A DNA stretch of 64,000 nt from Cytidiella melzeri (Eukaryota > Basidiomycota > Agaricomycetes > Polyporales > Irpicaceae), in the NCBI GenBank assembly GCA_022592445.1, contig JABYQR010000135.1:46020-110019 (forward strand). The letters run 5' to 3'. The notes below the pieces were generated by a model that was given only the letters and a program-made list of their open reading frames with translations, was not told the origin of the DNA and ran no database searches. Both the position numbers and the translations under genes were made by a program. Below, piece by piece: positions 34,649 through 45,691 of this stretch (position 1 is its first letter; every line of letters starts with the position of its first letter).

Positions 34649-37566
34649 ATGCCTATAATGGCTATTGATGCAGAGGCGGCAACACACCTCAAGCCGTGGC
34701 TAGTGAAAACATTGGAGCCCATGTATGCGTCGATGACTTGGTCGTTCGTGTTCATCTGCTGACTGAGCATTCGAATATTGCTACTAGATGCGACGCTGAA
34801 CCAGGAGCACTCGGAGACTACATTCTAGCGCTACTCAAACACAATGCGCCAGAGGCAGACCTACGGCAAGAGCTTTCGTCGCAGCTTGAGGAGTTCCTCG
34901 AGAAGGGTACGCATTTGCGTTCTCTTCTTGTCTTTATCCTCTGCTAGCAGACTCACATACTACACAATGACAGAGACACTCTCATTCATTCAAACGCTCT
35001 TCACCGCTCTACGCACAAAATCATACATGCCTTACGCAGCTCCATCGCCTCCCACAAGTCCATCCGGATCCTCCGCTATCCCATCCGTGGACAACGGCAT
35101 ACCAATCCCGCTAGACCTAGTAACACCTACAGAGAGCATATCCCCCGACAGAAGAAGAAAAAGGAGCCTAGATCACGATGGCAGGGACTACAGACCTCAG
35201 AAGGGTCCCAGGTTAGGCGACGATGGGCACTTCCAGCGGTACGGGCGACCAGAGCGAGGTTCTTGGGGAGGAGGAGAAAAGGGAGGCAGAATGATGATAT
35301 CGGGGAGAGCGGATTATATGGACGGTGGGGCAGAATCTGCTATAGAGTTGGGGATGGGAGATGCGATGAGTAGAGGGATAATGAACGAACGGGGATACCG
35401 ACCGCCTGACCGACTGAGAGGAACATGTCGCGATTATCACAGTACGTCTCGCCCCTATCTGCTCACAGATCGAGTCATCTTATGTTTGTTAGACAACGGA
35501 TACTGTGCTAGAGGGGCATTCTGCAAGTATAGTCACGGAGATGACGCTGTTGTCCCTGGGCCCTTGTCCATGTTCCCTATGAACGGCATGCCTGGCTATA
35601 ATCCTATGGCTATGGCGACCTTTCCTATACCGATGCCACCAGCATCGCAGTATAATCCCCATGAACGGATGGACATGCGTCCAATGGCAGGAGGTGGCAT
35701 GGGCATGGGCATGGGCAACGGGAGATTACCTCACCAACGGGCTCCTGTTCATCATCGAGATGCTGGGGTCAACGGTGCCTTTGCAAGGAAACTCGGAGAA
35801 CTTCCCGTGATACAGGACTTAACGCCCAAACTTCCACAGGACGAACAGGCCTTGCAACCTGACGGTGTGCCTATGGTCGCTGAGGCACCACGTTTGCCTG
35901 AGCCAGTACCCATGCCCTTTCAGGTGCAACAGGACTTTGATATGCAAATCCCATCAACCCCGATGAGTGGGCAGAGAAACGGATTCCGACAGCATAGCGG
36001 CGGTCCGCGAGGTACTTTTGGCGACGCGGCGAGTTTCCGACCAGAGCATCGAAACGTCAAAACTTTGGTTGTCGAGAAGATTCCTGAAGACAAACTTAGC
36101 CTCGGAGCAATCAACGACTGGTTCAAGAAATTCGGAACCATTACCAACGTCGCTGTGGACCCCTCGACATCGAAAGCACTGGTCAGCTTCTCGGACCACA
36201 AGGAGGCGCAAAGTGCTTGGAAGTCCGAGGACGCTGTCTTTGGTAACCGTTTTGTCAAAGTTTTCTGGCATCGTCCCATGGAGGGTCACGGTCAGAAGGG
36301 ATCACGACTACTCGCTGCCTCGGCTGACCTGGTTTCAAAAGTTTCTACTAAAGAGACCCCTCTACCTTCCCCTCTTACGCCTTCTCCTGCAAATAATGCT
36401 TCTCGTGCCGCAGTACACACGCCCGCACGAAAAGCTTTTTCCGCGCCCTCTACCGCTGCATCCCTTGCTGCTAAACAGCACCTGCTCGAACAGCAGATTG
36501 CAGAGCAGAAGTCGCTCATGACGCTCCTGGCTACAGCAACTGGCGATGAGAAAAAGCAGATCATGACACGCCTTCGTAAACTCAATGAAGAGATGAAACC
36601 AACGTCCTCGAATTCGACTGCTATCAAGGCTAAATCTCTCACACTCTCGATCTCAGCACCAGACAAAATGTCTAGAGGGTCATCTCCTCGGGTGGGTGTT
36701 CAGGAAGCGAAAGAGAGAGAACGGCTGGACAAGGAACTGGAGATGCACAGTGCTGTTGTGGCGATTGACGGAGAAGCAGAAGAGAGCATGGACGACCTGA
36801 AAGCAAGGCTTGCTAAGCTCAAAGCTGAGGTGCGAGAATTATGGATTAACACGGGGTGAGCTAATCGTACTGACGATCGTCATTTTACTTTTTCAGGCTG
36901 CTAGCTTGGGCATTGGGGAAACCTCTGACAGTGTGCCTGTCTTCGCCGGTTCCGGTTACCGTCCATATCGCGGGAGAGGGCGAGGGGCGCGCAGTTTTTA
37001 CCGTGGTGCCATGCGCGGCGGGCCTCCTCGTGCGAGTATGAAGCTGGACAATCGTCCGAAAAAGCTACTTGTGAAGGGTGCGAGCAGCGAGCAGGTGCAG
37101 AGCGTACGCGAATGGTACGAGGTAAGGGTCTTTCATTGAACAGCTCTGCTCGTGAACACGCCCGCTGATGCGACTGAAAATAGACTGCTGGTCAGGTTGA
37201 CTCTGTCGACACGACTGAGGATGGAGACATTCTGGTTTCGTTCAAATCTCGCGCTGCTGCAGAGCAGGTATGTCGCTCTCCTTCCCACACTAACGATCGA
37301 TGGCTCATATTTGATGTTAGGGTCTCGCGAAGGGCGCGAACATTCCCAGCGTCGGCACGGTGCAAGTTTCCTGGTCAACGGGTCAAGCTGGCGCGTCGAC
37401 GCCGACAACCCCCATGACTCTTCGTGGAACAAGCGCTCCCGACCCGTTACCAGAACGAGCACCTTCGCCCGCCACCCGCCATGATCACTCTCATGCCCAG
37501 GAAGAAGAGGTCGCCGTCGGAGGCTGGGGCGGCGACGATGCAGACGACGATTTCGGGATGATGTAA
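34649..37566 (+). CDS. RBM26/27 (fission yeast Rmn1)-like RNA-binding protein
   Basis: RBM26/27 proteins work with the MTREC/PAXT complex that hands unstable nuclear RNAs to the exosome. The start at 34649 gives MPIMAIDAEAATHLKPWLVK, an N-terminal PWI-like fold that continues, after a splice AT/ATGCGACGC, with CDAEPGALGDYILALLKHN. A CCCH zinc finger follows (GTCRDYH, an intron, then NGYCARGAFCKYSHGDD; C-x8-C-x5-C-x3-H). A Met/Pro/Gly-rich linker (GMGMGMGNGR) leads to an RRM (KTLVVEKIPEDKLSLGAIND, then FGNRFVKVFWH). A coiled coil (HLLEQQIAEQKSLMTLLATA), RG-rich segment (YRGRGRGARSFYRGAMRGG) and a second RRM-like fold near the end complete it. The last residues DDADDDFGMM are a typical acidic tail. 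Confidence 0.85.
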
Positions 37567-38085
37567 TTGTGACCATCATTCCAAACTTCTCCGTGCTTAG
37601 GCTCCCCTCTATCGCATATGTTGATCTGTTGCGCATCCGTAATAAGCGGCCAGCTCCGATGCTTTACTGTATCACTTTTCCTCGATTTTTTTTGTGTATT
37701 CTCTCACTGTTCGCTTCCACCCCTCGGCAGAGGACGAGGAGGAGGATAATGTAACCTTCAGCCTGATGGACGCACTCTTTCTGATATGGAGAGTAACGCT
37801 TCCACTGAGTGTTTGCTCATAGCAATGAAGGCCCTGCTGCTAGCAAAATTCTTGTGCAACAAAATGCCTGGGTCTATTGCTAGTACGAACGAGCGACTGT
37901 GCAGAACGATGGTGGGCAAATTTGCTACATAGTTATAAATAGTTGATTAAGAGCATGGAAACTCGTGTTTGATATGCGATGCGATAGTTCTTGGATATAG
38001 GTCTTTGCGTATCGTACATGTGCCCCCCGCCCCCTCCCGGTGAGCTAACTCGATGGTGATGTCTTCTGGTCCTGACAGGGGGTTG
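37567..38085. other. Convergent 3' intergenic region
   Basis: This lies between the Rmn1-like gene (+) and the membrane-protein gene (-). It has a T-rich patch (TTTTTTTTGTG at about 37684) and AT-rich stretches near 37920-37960 consistent with terminators. No exon is seen. Confidence 0.5.
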
Positions 38086-39966
38086 CTACCTTACGGGATA
38101 GCCAGCTTGCTGTGGTCTCGGTCTTGATTGCGAACGCGATCGTGACTGCGGCAAGGTTGACGCCGAAGACATCTGCTGGCTGCTCGGAGAACTCTGGAAA
38201 GTGGACGAAGGAGTAAGCTGGGGCGACCCTGTGACACCGACATGCGCGCGGCCTCGCTCCCTCATGAATTGGTTGATCTCAAACGAGGACTGGGCGAGGT
38301 CAGCAAGGCTGTTATACGTACGCGCGGGGGGCATAGGCACTGGCGGTGTGTGTTGGCCGACTTCGTTACGTAGCGAGGAAGTCGAACGCGAGTGTTGCGA
38401 AGATGGTGTACGGCGATTACTGGAAGGTACTGGAGGTGAAGGTGCGCCGGGATGAGTGGGTTCAGCAGCAGATGCTGGTCGTGCGGGTATAGTTGCGGTT
38501 GAGCCTGGCGGTAATGGTCTGGATTCACTTTGGATGGGCGGTGTCGACGAAGAACGTTGACCTGAAATCGCCAAAATGAACGTCAATACTGTGAACAAAG
38601 ATGGATAAAGAACACTGACTGCGACGCGAAGCAGAGGAATTTTTCCTTGTCCTCTCTGCGTCTTCGAGCGCAAGTGATCGCGACCCAATTGCCACCCATT
38701 GGTCAACAAAGACACTATTTCGTCCGTATGAGGATGAACGCTGTGGTGCCGCGGCGTCGAGTGCTAGCGGTGCTGGAAGGACGATTTGCACTCCACTGAA
38801 CGGTTTATGCGGCGCGCCACGCGTAGTGCTGGCACTACGCATCGTATGGCCACTGTAGCTCGTCCCAGCCGATATTTGGGATAACGGTCGACCTCGGGAA
38901 GTCTGGAGCATATTGTTTCGAGAGGGTGTGCGAGAACGTGAGCGAACGGGCTGTTGCTGCGCAACGTCGCCCTCCACAGAGCGAAGCTCCGCTGGCTGCG
39001 GACTGGGCGGCGGAGGGATGACTGTACGGGGTAACGTGCTGTATGAAGAGTCCGCACTAATCATGCTGAACTGAGGACTTGAGGTGAGCGATATTGCCGG
39101 TGGATAGAACAAGGCATTTGGGGACTGCATGACAGGGTCTGACTCAGCAGTCACTGGAGAATTTACAGAACTCTCCACCGTCGTCATGTCGTCGATGTAT
39201 CCACTTGAATTTTTCTGCGAGGCCGGAAGCAACGAAACAGAGCTTCCAGTCTGGAATGACGCATGTGCAGGGAGGACAGGATGCGACACGCTTAGCCACT
39301 GACTTTGTCTGCTTGCTGTGAACGCGGCCATCTGCTGCTCGCGACGATGGGCAAGGTCTTGGACGGGCGGGAGAGGGGCGGATTCTCGTGGCTTGCAGCA
39401 CCGAGCGAGTAACCTCCAAAGGAACATGGTGAGGATGAGGATGCCGAAGCAGCCGCAGAGTACGGCAATGACGATGATGGTACTCGTGGAGAGTCCGCCT
39501 TTGCCTGTACCGCCGTCATCCCTGGAGGACAATCTCCGCGCGATGGGTGAGGTAGGGACGTGCATATCCTTAAAAGAATGTGGTGGTTAACGAGTGGGGG
39601 TTGTAGTCGAATACTGTGGTGACGGAATGTCCGGTATAAGGACCTTAACAAGTGAGCACGGAGGCGATGAAGATGACGGTCAGCATGGGCTGTTGACAAA
39701 GGGAAACACGGACTTACGGGTGATCCGTTGAGCAACAAAACCAAAAAGGTGCTCAAAACCCAACGCCGAGAGAGCGTCGTGGCTGCCTTGCTAGCCGTAG
39801 TCGTCGTCGTCGTCGGTGTTGGGGAAGAAAGAAAGAGCAGGCAACGATGATTGCTGTCTGTCTTGGTCACAGCCTGTGCGTGATCAAACGTCGGGACGCC
39901 TAATCCAGATCGTTTTTTCAGCCACCGCGGAGCTACCCGATTGGCCTTCATCGTCGGAGCGCCCAT
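38086..39966 (-). CDS. Single-pass membrane protein, unknown function
   Basis: I cannot assign a function. The safe part starts at ATG 39565 (MHVPTSPIARRLSSRDDGG) and has one strong transmembrane helix (TIIVIAVLCGCFGILILTMF), a juxtamembrane Cys/Arg stop-transfer segment, and a long Ser/Pro-rich cytosolic tail with polyproline and Arg-Ser stretches (RSRSRTPSRNNM, SRSQSRPRPQQ). An upstream exon (39966-39721) fits in phase: TLSRRWVLSTFLVLLLNGSP ends at a strong GTAAGT, and the acceptor TTCTTTTAAG joins SP/DMHVPTSP. It would add a signal peptide or second helix, and would put the start only 53 bp from the divergent PXA gene. Two or three introns interrupt the tail (near 38330-38570). The stop is TAG at 38088-38086. 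Type I topology fits a cell-wall or stress sensor, but this is a guess. Confidence 0.6.
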
Positions 39967-40019
39967 TTCCCGTCTGACACTGCGCGACTCCGAGGGACTG
40001 GTGCTCGTCGTTCAAGACG

Positions 40020-41822
40020 ATGAGCTCTGCTGCACTCGCTGCACGTCGACATGTAGCCCGCTCGTCGCAGTCAATCACATCCTTCCAGACGGATAAACAG
40101 CAACCTCCAGCCAAGGCGGTCACCAAGCCTGCCAGTCTCGCCAGACGTCTGCTCTTTCCGCACCTGCATGCCGACGCGGACCTTCCGCCTCTTCTCGTCT
40201 CCCCTGCAGCTACGCTCGAGCTCAACGACGAACTATACAACTTCATAGCCATCGCTCTGCGCGCGTTCGTTCATCCGTGGTGGATGAAGATCACACGATA
40301 TGACAAGGAGTTCCTGCCTGACATTACTCGCGTACTCACAGTCGTGATACGCTCGCTAGAAGCGCGAATTATCCGAACAGACCTCTCGCCTCTCATTCTA
40401 CGCGACCTACCTTCTCTCCTGTCTCAGCATTACCAGGACTACAGGAATGCCCAGTCAAAGCTACATACGTCGTATGCCTCGGGAGGTGCGGCCAGTCTAC
40501 CACAGCTGTTCCACCAGTCTCAGCCTCATATGGCCGTGTCTGCTGACGGAACGGTAGACGACGCGTACATCAGGCAAGCTATTGACGGTGTCCTAGCGTC
40601 ATGTCTTCCTTGGGAGGACTACGACGCGGATCCAGAGAGGTTTATCGTTCGCGAGATCATAGTCAAGGTCGTGCTAGGTGGCGTGTTTCCGAGGCTCACG
40701 CAGCCGTGGTTTATACACCAGCAAATATTGAACATACTAGGGCCTGATAGAGGGAAGGAGAAGCTAGTAGAGGTACGTAGCTACGCCGGTCGTCACCACA
40801 TGTACATACAAGTTCAAGAGCAATGCATTCTCTAGTCAACAGAGGCTGAGATCGCCCAGTCCCAGCGGCCGTCTCTCCATGGCACGTCCCCAAATTCGTT
40901 TTCATTCCACTCCCTGGTCATCTTCTTCCTGTCCGCCATTCGCTCCATCTCAGGAGCCTGTCTTGCTCTCATGCATGCATACAGGCATGCGATTGGCACT
41001 ATCAAGAAGGTTAACCAATCCACTGCATTCTCTCATGTTTCCTCTGAACAAGATGAGACTGAGTGCTGGAGAGGAGCTACGAAGAGCACACTTCCTGGAA
41101 CTCTGAACACCGGAGTGTCCCATTCTGAAGATATCACCGTGCAGCAACCAGTACCTATGCTCTCCCCTCCACCTTCACCTCCTCCATTACGACCCGGACT
41201 TTCTCCTGCGGCCGACCACCAATTACAGCACAACTACGTGCACCCAGCTCTTCATCTCCTGACCACCTTTCTCACGCCCTCCCCCTCGCTCATATACCCC
41301 CCGCGCTCAACACCGCTCGCCATCACCTACATACTGACCCTTCTCCTCACCCCCTTCACATCCATTCTCTCTCGTCTCCTCCCACACCTCCTCTACACCC
41401 ACCTATTCTCCCCCTCCTCCCTTATCACCATCCTTCAATCCGCCCGCAACGCGCTCTTCCCTGGAGGGTACCCCGCCGTTCCCCCTCCCGATCCAACTCC
41501 AGACGAACAAGTCGAACTCCGCAAAGAACTCGCCCGTCACCTCCTCGCACTGATCCCCACCCCTCTACAACTTGTCTTTGGCACGAACGCAGAGATGCGT
41601 TTGGACACGGTAGACAAGGCGCTGCTGGAGCCTCTCTCGTCAGCGGAGTGCAACACGCACCTGATGGTGTTCATCCTCGACCTCATTCTGCTGAGCTTGT
41701 TTCCCGAGATGGGTGTCAGCGTCCCTGGCGACCTCGCTGAGGGTGTGAGGTCGCCTGTGGGTAGTTTGGATAGCATGGTGACGGATATGACACCGCCAAG
41801 GCCGGATTCGCGGCCTCCATGA
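40020..41822 (+). CDS. PXA-domain protein (PX-associated domain)
   Basis: PXA domains are found in sorting nexins and lipid-transfer-type membrane proteins; fungal PXA-only relatives act in membrane traffic. The start MSSAALAARRHVARSSQSIT is followed by the PXA core: LNDELYNFIAIALRAFVHPW, WMKITRYDKEFLPDITRVL, and LSPLILRDLPSLLSQHYQDY. Exon 1 ends KEKLVE at about 40770, and the frame resumes after a short intron with STEAEIAQSQRPS. A hydrophobic segment (SLVIFFLSAIRSISGACLAL) may be a membrane hairpin. The second half has VHPALHLLTTFLTPSPSLIY, then ITYILTLLLTPFTSILSRLL and VFILDLILLSLFPEMGV. No PX or RGS domain is present, so it is not a full sorting nexin. Confidence 0.82.
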
Positions 41823-42100
41823 TATTGTTTTTGAAGTGCTGTGGTTTGATGATATACCCGCATGTTGTTGAGGACTGTGACATTGGTGGCCAAGTGTACG
41901 GATAGTTAGCACTAGTTATTGGTGTTATGTGCGAGCATTTTGTCGACAGGGATACGGAAAGCTTGCATATAACTGAGTCTTACACTGTTAGAGAATAAAG
42001 AAGCAATCCTGGAGGTGAACAGAGTCACGGCGCGAGTACAACATACAGTACATTTCCTTCCTTTCTCTCTGTGTTCTTTCAATTCAATGGCCACCCTCTC

Positions 42101-42988
42101 CTACAGCTTGAATGGAGTTTTGGGATACTCGACCTTCGCAGCGGCAGCCTCATCGACGAACCAATATATCTGTCCAGGTGTAACGGGACGAACACGCGAT
42201 GCTGGCAAGCCCTCCTCGGGAACATCCAACACGGTGTGAAGCGTATCCGCCTTGCCCGCGCCAGCGGCGACGAACACTACACGGGCAGCGTGGTTTAGAA
42301 CGGGATACGTGAGGGTCAATCGTCTGGGAGGAGGCTTCGGACTATCTGTGATGTACGCGATCCATCTGTCTTCTTCTGTCAGGAGAGGATGACCGGGGAA
42401 GAGGGAGCAGGTGTGACCGTCAGGACCGACACCGAGGAGGATGAGGTCGAAGACAGGGAAACGCGCGGCGTCCTTGGATGCGAATTCGCGGATGAGCTCT
42501 TGCTCGTATGCGTCTGCGATGTCCTCCAGTGCATCCTCTGCGTCAATGACGGGTTCCGCCGAGGCGCGCTCGATAAGGGTGGGGTCGATGGTGTGGATGT
42601 TTTCCGTCGGAATAGGCACTTTGGACCAGAGGTGTGTGGTGCAGAGGGCGTGGTTGGAATCTTCGTGGTCGAGGGGTACGATACGCTCGTCTGCGTAATA
42701 AACTTGCCTGTAAGAGGACAATTAGCAGTTCAGATTGTGCGGTCGCTTTGTGCTGTGTGCTGAGAGGAAGTTGGCGCACCATTTATCCCATTTTACACCA
42801 TTTCTTCCGATAAGACCGCTGAGCTGTTTGGGAAGGGAACCTCCGGAGACGGCGACTGTGAATCTGCCCTTCTTCTGCACAGACTCCTTTTGGGCTTTGA
42901 TGATGAACAGAGCGAGCGAGTCGATCAGCTCATCTGGGTTGGCGAAGGAGCATACGATGGGTGCCGACGGGGCGTGGATGCCAGACAT
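42101..42988 (-). CDS. 6-phosphogluconolactonase
   Basis: Second enzyme of the oxidative pentose-phosphate pathway: hydrolyses 6-phosphoglucono-lactone to 6-phosphogluconate in the cytosol. Two exons: the first starts [20 protein letters not shown] (42988) and ends [10 protein letters not shown]; the second (from about 42718) continues [20 protein letters not shown]. Family signatures: [17 protein letters not shown], the FFxDER-like YYADERIVP, and [39 protein letters not shown] is the phosphate-binding region. The end is [20 protein letters not shown] with TAG at 42103-42101. Length about 265 residues, as usual for the Sol3/Sol4 family. An adjacent intron at about 42770-42720 has clear GTGCGC..ACAG ends. 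Confidence 0.92.
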
Positions 42989-43537
42989 GCTGGTCGAAGG
43001 CTGAGCTTGTGGGTTTACACGTCGAGGACGAGGATGAGAGTGACGGAAAGTCGACAGTGAAATCGATTTGTCAGTCGCGGCGATCTTGCAGAATGACGTA
43101 CAGCACCTGCCATAAGTGGATGTTATCGACCTGCCGAGCAATGCCGGGAACTGCCTAGCTCGAGTCGTGCAACGACCTCTGCCAAGTACTACTACATACA
43201 GCTCTTCGAAAGGCCAGTAAGTATCCGTGGTCGAGAGGCAAGATTTCAAGCGACAGGCAGCCCATTTCCTGACTTGCGTTGCGTGCAGTCGACGACAATT
43301 CTTCTGTTCTGACTGAGAAAGCCAGGATTTTTCTCGTCGAATACATGCCGCGCAAGAATTTCTTGAGGACTCACGCCACACGCTCATGGCGCGTCGCTGA
43401 CCCAGAAGTGCAGAATCCAGCAATGTAGTATCCCAGGCGACAGTATAACTTTCAAGTTATGCTCATCGTACGCACACGCCGTCCTCCCTTGCCTTGAGAC
43501 TGTCACTACTGCGCAGTAGGACGCCATCCTGGCGGCC
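42989..43537. other. Divergent promoter region
   Basis: No exon is recognised between the lactonase start (-) and the uncertain gene at 43538 (+). A minus-strand open frame continues upstream of the lactonase ATG without a better start; it is more likely leader sequence. Confidence 0.4.
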
Positions 43538-44235
43538 ATGGCCACCGTTCAAGGCCTGGCAGAAGACGATCCAAGGTTGATGGAGTTCAACGCGGAGATT
43601 GACTCCATATTTGCGAAATATGACCAAACTCGTGCGTGATCAAGTCCCCGAATATCGTGTCGTCTAATATGCTGCAACAAAGTTGTGCACAAGCCTTCAT
43701 CGGCTGAAGACGAGAGAAGGGCTTGTGCGAATCGACAAGCTGCCCTTGTACCCTGTAGGGAACAACAGCGACTTTGCCGACTGGCACAAACGACTTCTGT
43801 CGTTAGCTGTTCGGATGGTTTGCGTACAGCCCGGTGAGTGGCATCGGGTGTGAACATCACACATCGTGTTGAAATGTGTAGCAGCTTTGACAGCGAAGAG
43901 GTCATTCCGTCGCGCTCCACAGTGGACGTTGCAGATACCTCGTCAGTCATCTGTTCCAAGAGCTGTGTTACCGTGGCCGCTATCATCGAGCAGTGCTATA
44001 GGCGTCGATGTCTCAGCATATGATCAACTCGATAAACGGTATGTGCCCCTCATCTCTCCGGGAGTAGAAATCCCTAACTCATGCAGAACATGTCAAGGGG
44101 TGTCACATATACGATTTCAGAGTCAATGCCGCCTTTTCTTGAAAGTCTTTCTTGTCATTGTCGAGAGCCACCAGAATTGCTAAAGGTGGCACCTTCAGCA
44201 GTGCTGGCTGCTCACCGCCGTCGTGACTCCGTCTG
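43538..44235 (+). pseudogene. Unrecognised multi-exon gene, possibly decayed
   Basis: An ATG at 43538 (MATVQGLAEDDPRLMEFNAE) opens a good exon ending CAAACTC/gtgcgt. Downstream exons read KLPLYPVGNNSDFADWHKRL, then AALTAKRSFRRAPQWTLQIP, then GVTYTISESMPPFLESLSC and end AHRRRDSV at 44233-44235. The last three exons chain in phase, but the first joins exon 2 one base off: the acceptor AAAG at 43680-43682 gives the frame VHKPSSAEDERR, while the downstream exons need KLCTSLHRL. Either a splice site has been missed or a frameshift is present. No known domain is visible; the Met/Asp/Arg-rich start hints at a small soluble protein. Confidence 0.4.
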
Positions 44236-44325
44236 AATATACGGAGCGATCGATAGGTCATTCATGACGGCGGACGATGTACCTGTATATCTTGGTCTTG
44301 ACTAAATTCTTTCCTCTCACTCGAC

Positions 44326-45202
44326 ATGGCTGAGCCCCGCAGGCTGACTTGTGTATCTCATCGCCTGTTGGGACACATTTTGCACGAGCTTCAAAGGTAT
44401 AGCCCAGTTGCTCTAAGTGAGACCCAGGCGCATCGGACGTCGTTTTGCCAGAATTTTCCAAACTCGACTTTGCAGCTCCCCGCCGGTGTTTCTCTCGAGC
44501 TCTCTCCGAGTGATTCCACCCACTCTCCACCCGCTCAATGTTTGAGTATGTGTACGCCCGTGTTTGTCTTCGATCGACACAGTCTCGCTGCAGTACACGA
44601 CGCCGGTCGGATACACAAGGTTAAGAAGGTTATGATTACTTATATCCGCTGGCACGCTCGATTCCGAACGACCACGAGTCGACGTTGAGGATCAAACGTT
44701 AATCCTCTACCGAGTATTCACATCTCCTCAAACCTCTTGGCAACGACAACATGAGGTATGACTTCGAATGCACTGAGAACAATAAAAATCCCTCGGGCCT
44801 CATAGGCTCGAGAGCCCCACTATCTGCGTCAGTGTGGGCCCCCTCGACACCATGCCACCCAAGGAGCCTGCCCTTGAGACTGCGCATGCGTGCCCTGAGA
44901 ACATAGATCGGAGTGAGCTTGACTCAAACCACCGTGACCGTCACTCCTTGAAGCATCACCCCTTCGACTTACACTACTACGAACCCCTTGCCGACCTCAT
45001 CGACGTACTGTATGAAGCGATTGTGGACTTGGAGACTCTCGCTGCCAACCAATCAGAGTCACGCACCCGCGAGGACGACGGGATGAACGAGGGCGACTCG
45101 GAAGGGTCCGAGGGCGAGGGAGGCGCTCCCTCAGCGGGCCTCGCCTTCGCCTCCACCGCGGCGACCGCCACGGTTCCCAACTCACTACCCAGATTTTTGT
45201 GA
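44326..45202 (+). CDS. Unrecognised multi-exon gene (uncertain)
   Basis: I do not recognise this protein and the exon chain is tentative. A first exon may begin MAEPRRLTCVSHRLLGHILH at 44326. A short in-frame piece HLLKPLGNDNM at about 44727-44755 ends in GTATGA, and the acceptor CTCATAG at 44810 gives RLESPTICVSVGPLDTMPPK, then LHYYEPLADLIDVLYEAIVD and an acidic stretch (DDGMNEGDSEGSEGEGG). The helical DLHYYEPLADLID segment and codon use look coding. At 45200 a GTGAGT follows PRF, so a further exon may exist in the transposon-derived stretch beyond. It may be a gene whose 3' end was disturbed by insertion. Confidence 0.35.
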
Positions 45203-45229
45203 GTTGCCATGTGTATCTCAACAAAGTGA

Positions 45230-45610
45230 ATGTCTCAATACTCTCTGTAGACCAAACCACACACCAATTGGTGCAGTACCCAATATGTTGCATGCCTCCC
45301 GCTGATTTTGAACTTGCCTCTTCTCAGATTCTGAAACGTCAGAATCTACCCAGAGCTCCTCTCTGCTCTTCACTCCAAATTGTTTGGAGTATATGGAGGA
45401 TAACACTCCCTCGTATGTATCTTTCTCTTGTTTTTTTGTGAAGATATTGGCTGAATTTTCTTTTTGTGGCCAGTATCCCATCCAAGCCACCTGCTTTGCT
45501 GCCCCTGGCTTGCCCCCCAACTAGTCCCACTGGGACACCTAAATAGATACATGAATGACACATGTATCCTCTTGTCTTCCTCACACACTTGATGGAGCTG
45601 TGCTGCAAAA
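45230..45610 (-). mobile_element. Degraded Ty1/copia 3' end (reverse transcriptase/RNase H tail plus LTR start)
   Basis: On the minus strand, about 45490-45440 reads GYWPQKENSANIFTKK, close to the copia-family closing motif YIPxxENxADIFTK of the RNase H domain. It is followed by EKDTYEGVL and then a purine-rich GAGGGAG directly before TGTTATCC (45405 downward), the layout of polypurine tract plus 3' LTR start in Ty1/copia elements. Upstream reading frames are broken (QQSRWLGW in one frame, QVAWMGYW in another). No complete LTR pair or integrase is visible. The alpha-galactosidase gene begins to the right at 45692. Confidence 0.45.
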
Positions 45611-45691
45611 TGACTACATTTTGCTGCTATCATTCAGTGTGCACAAATTCAGAATTCAAATTGAGTGTACAGGTACATGGTAAGCAGAGGA

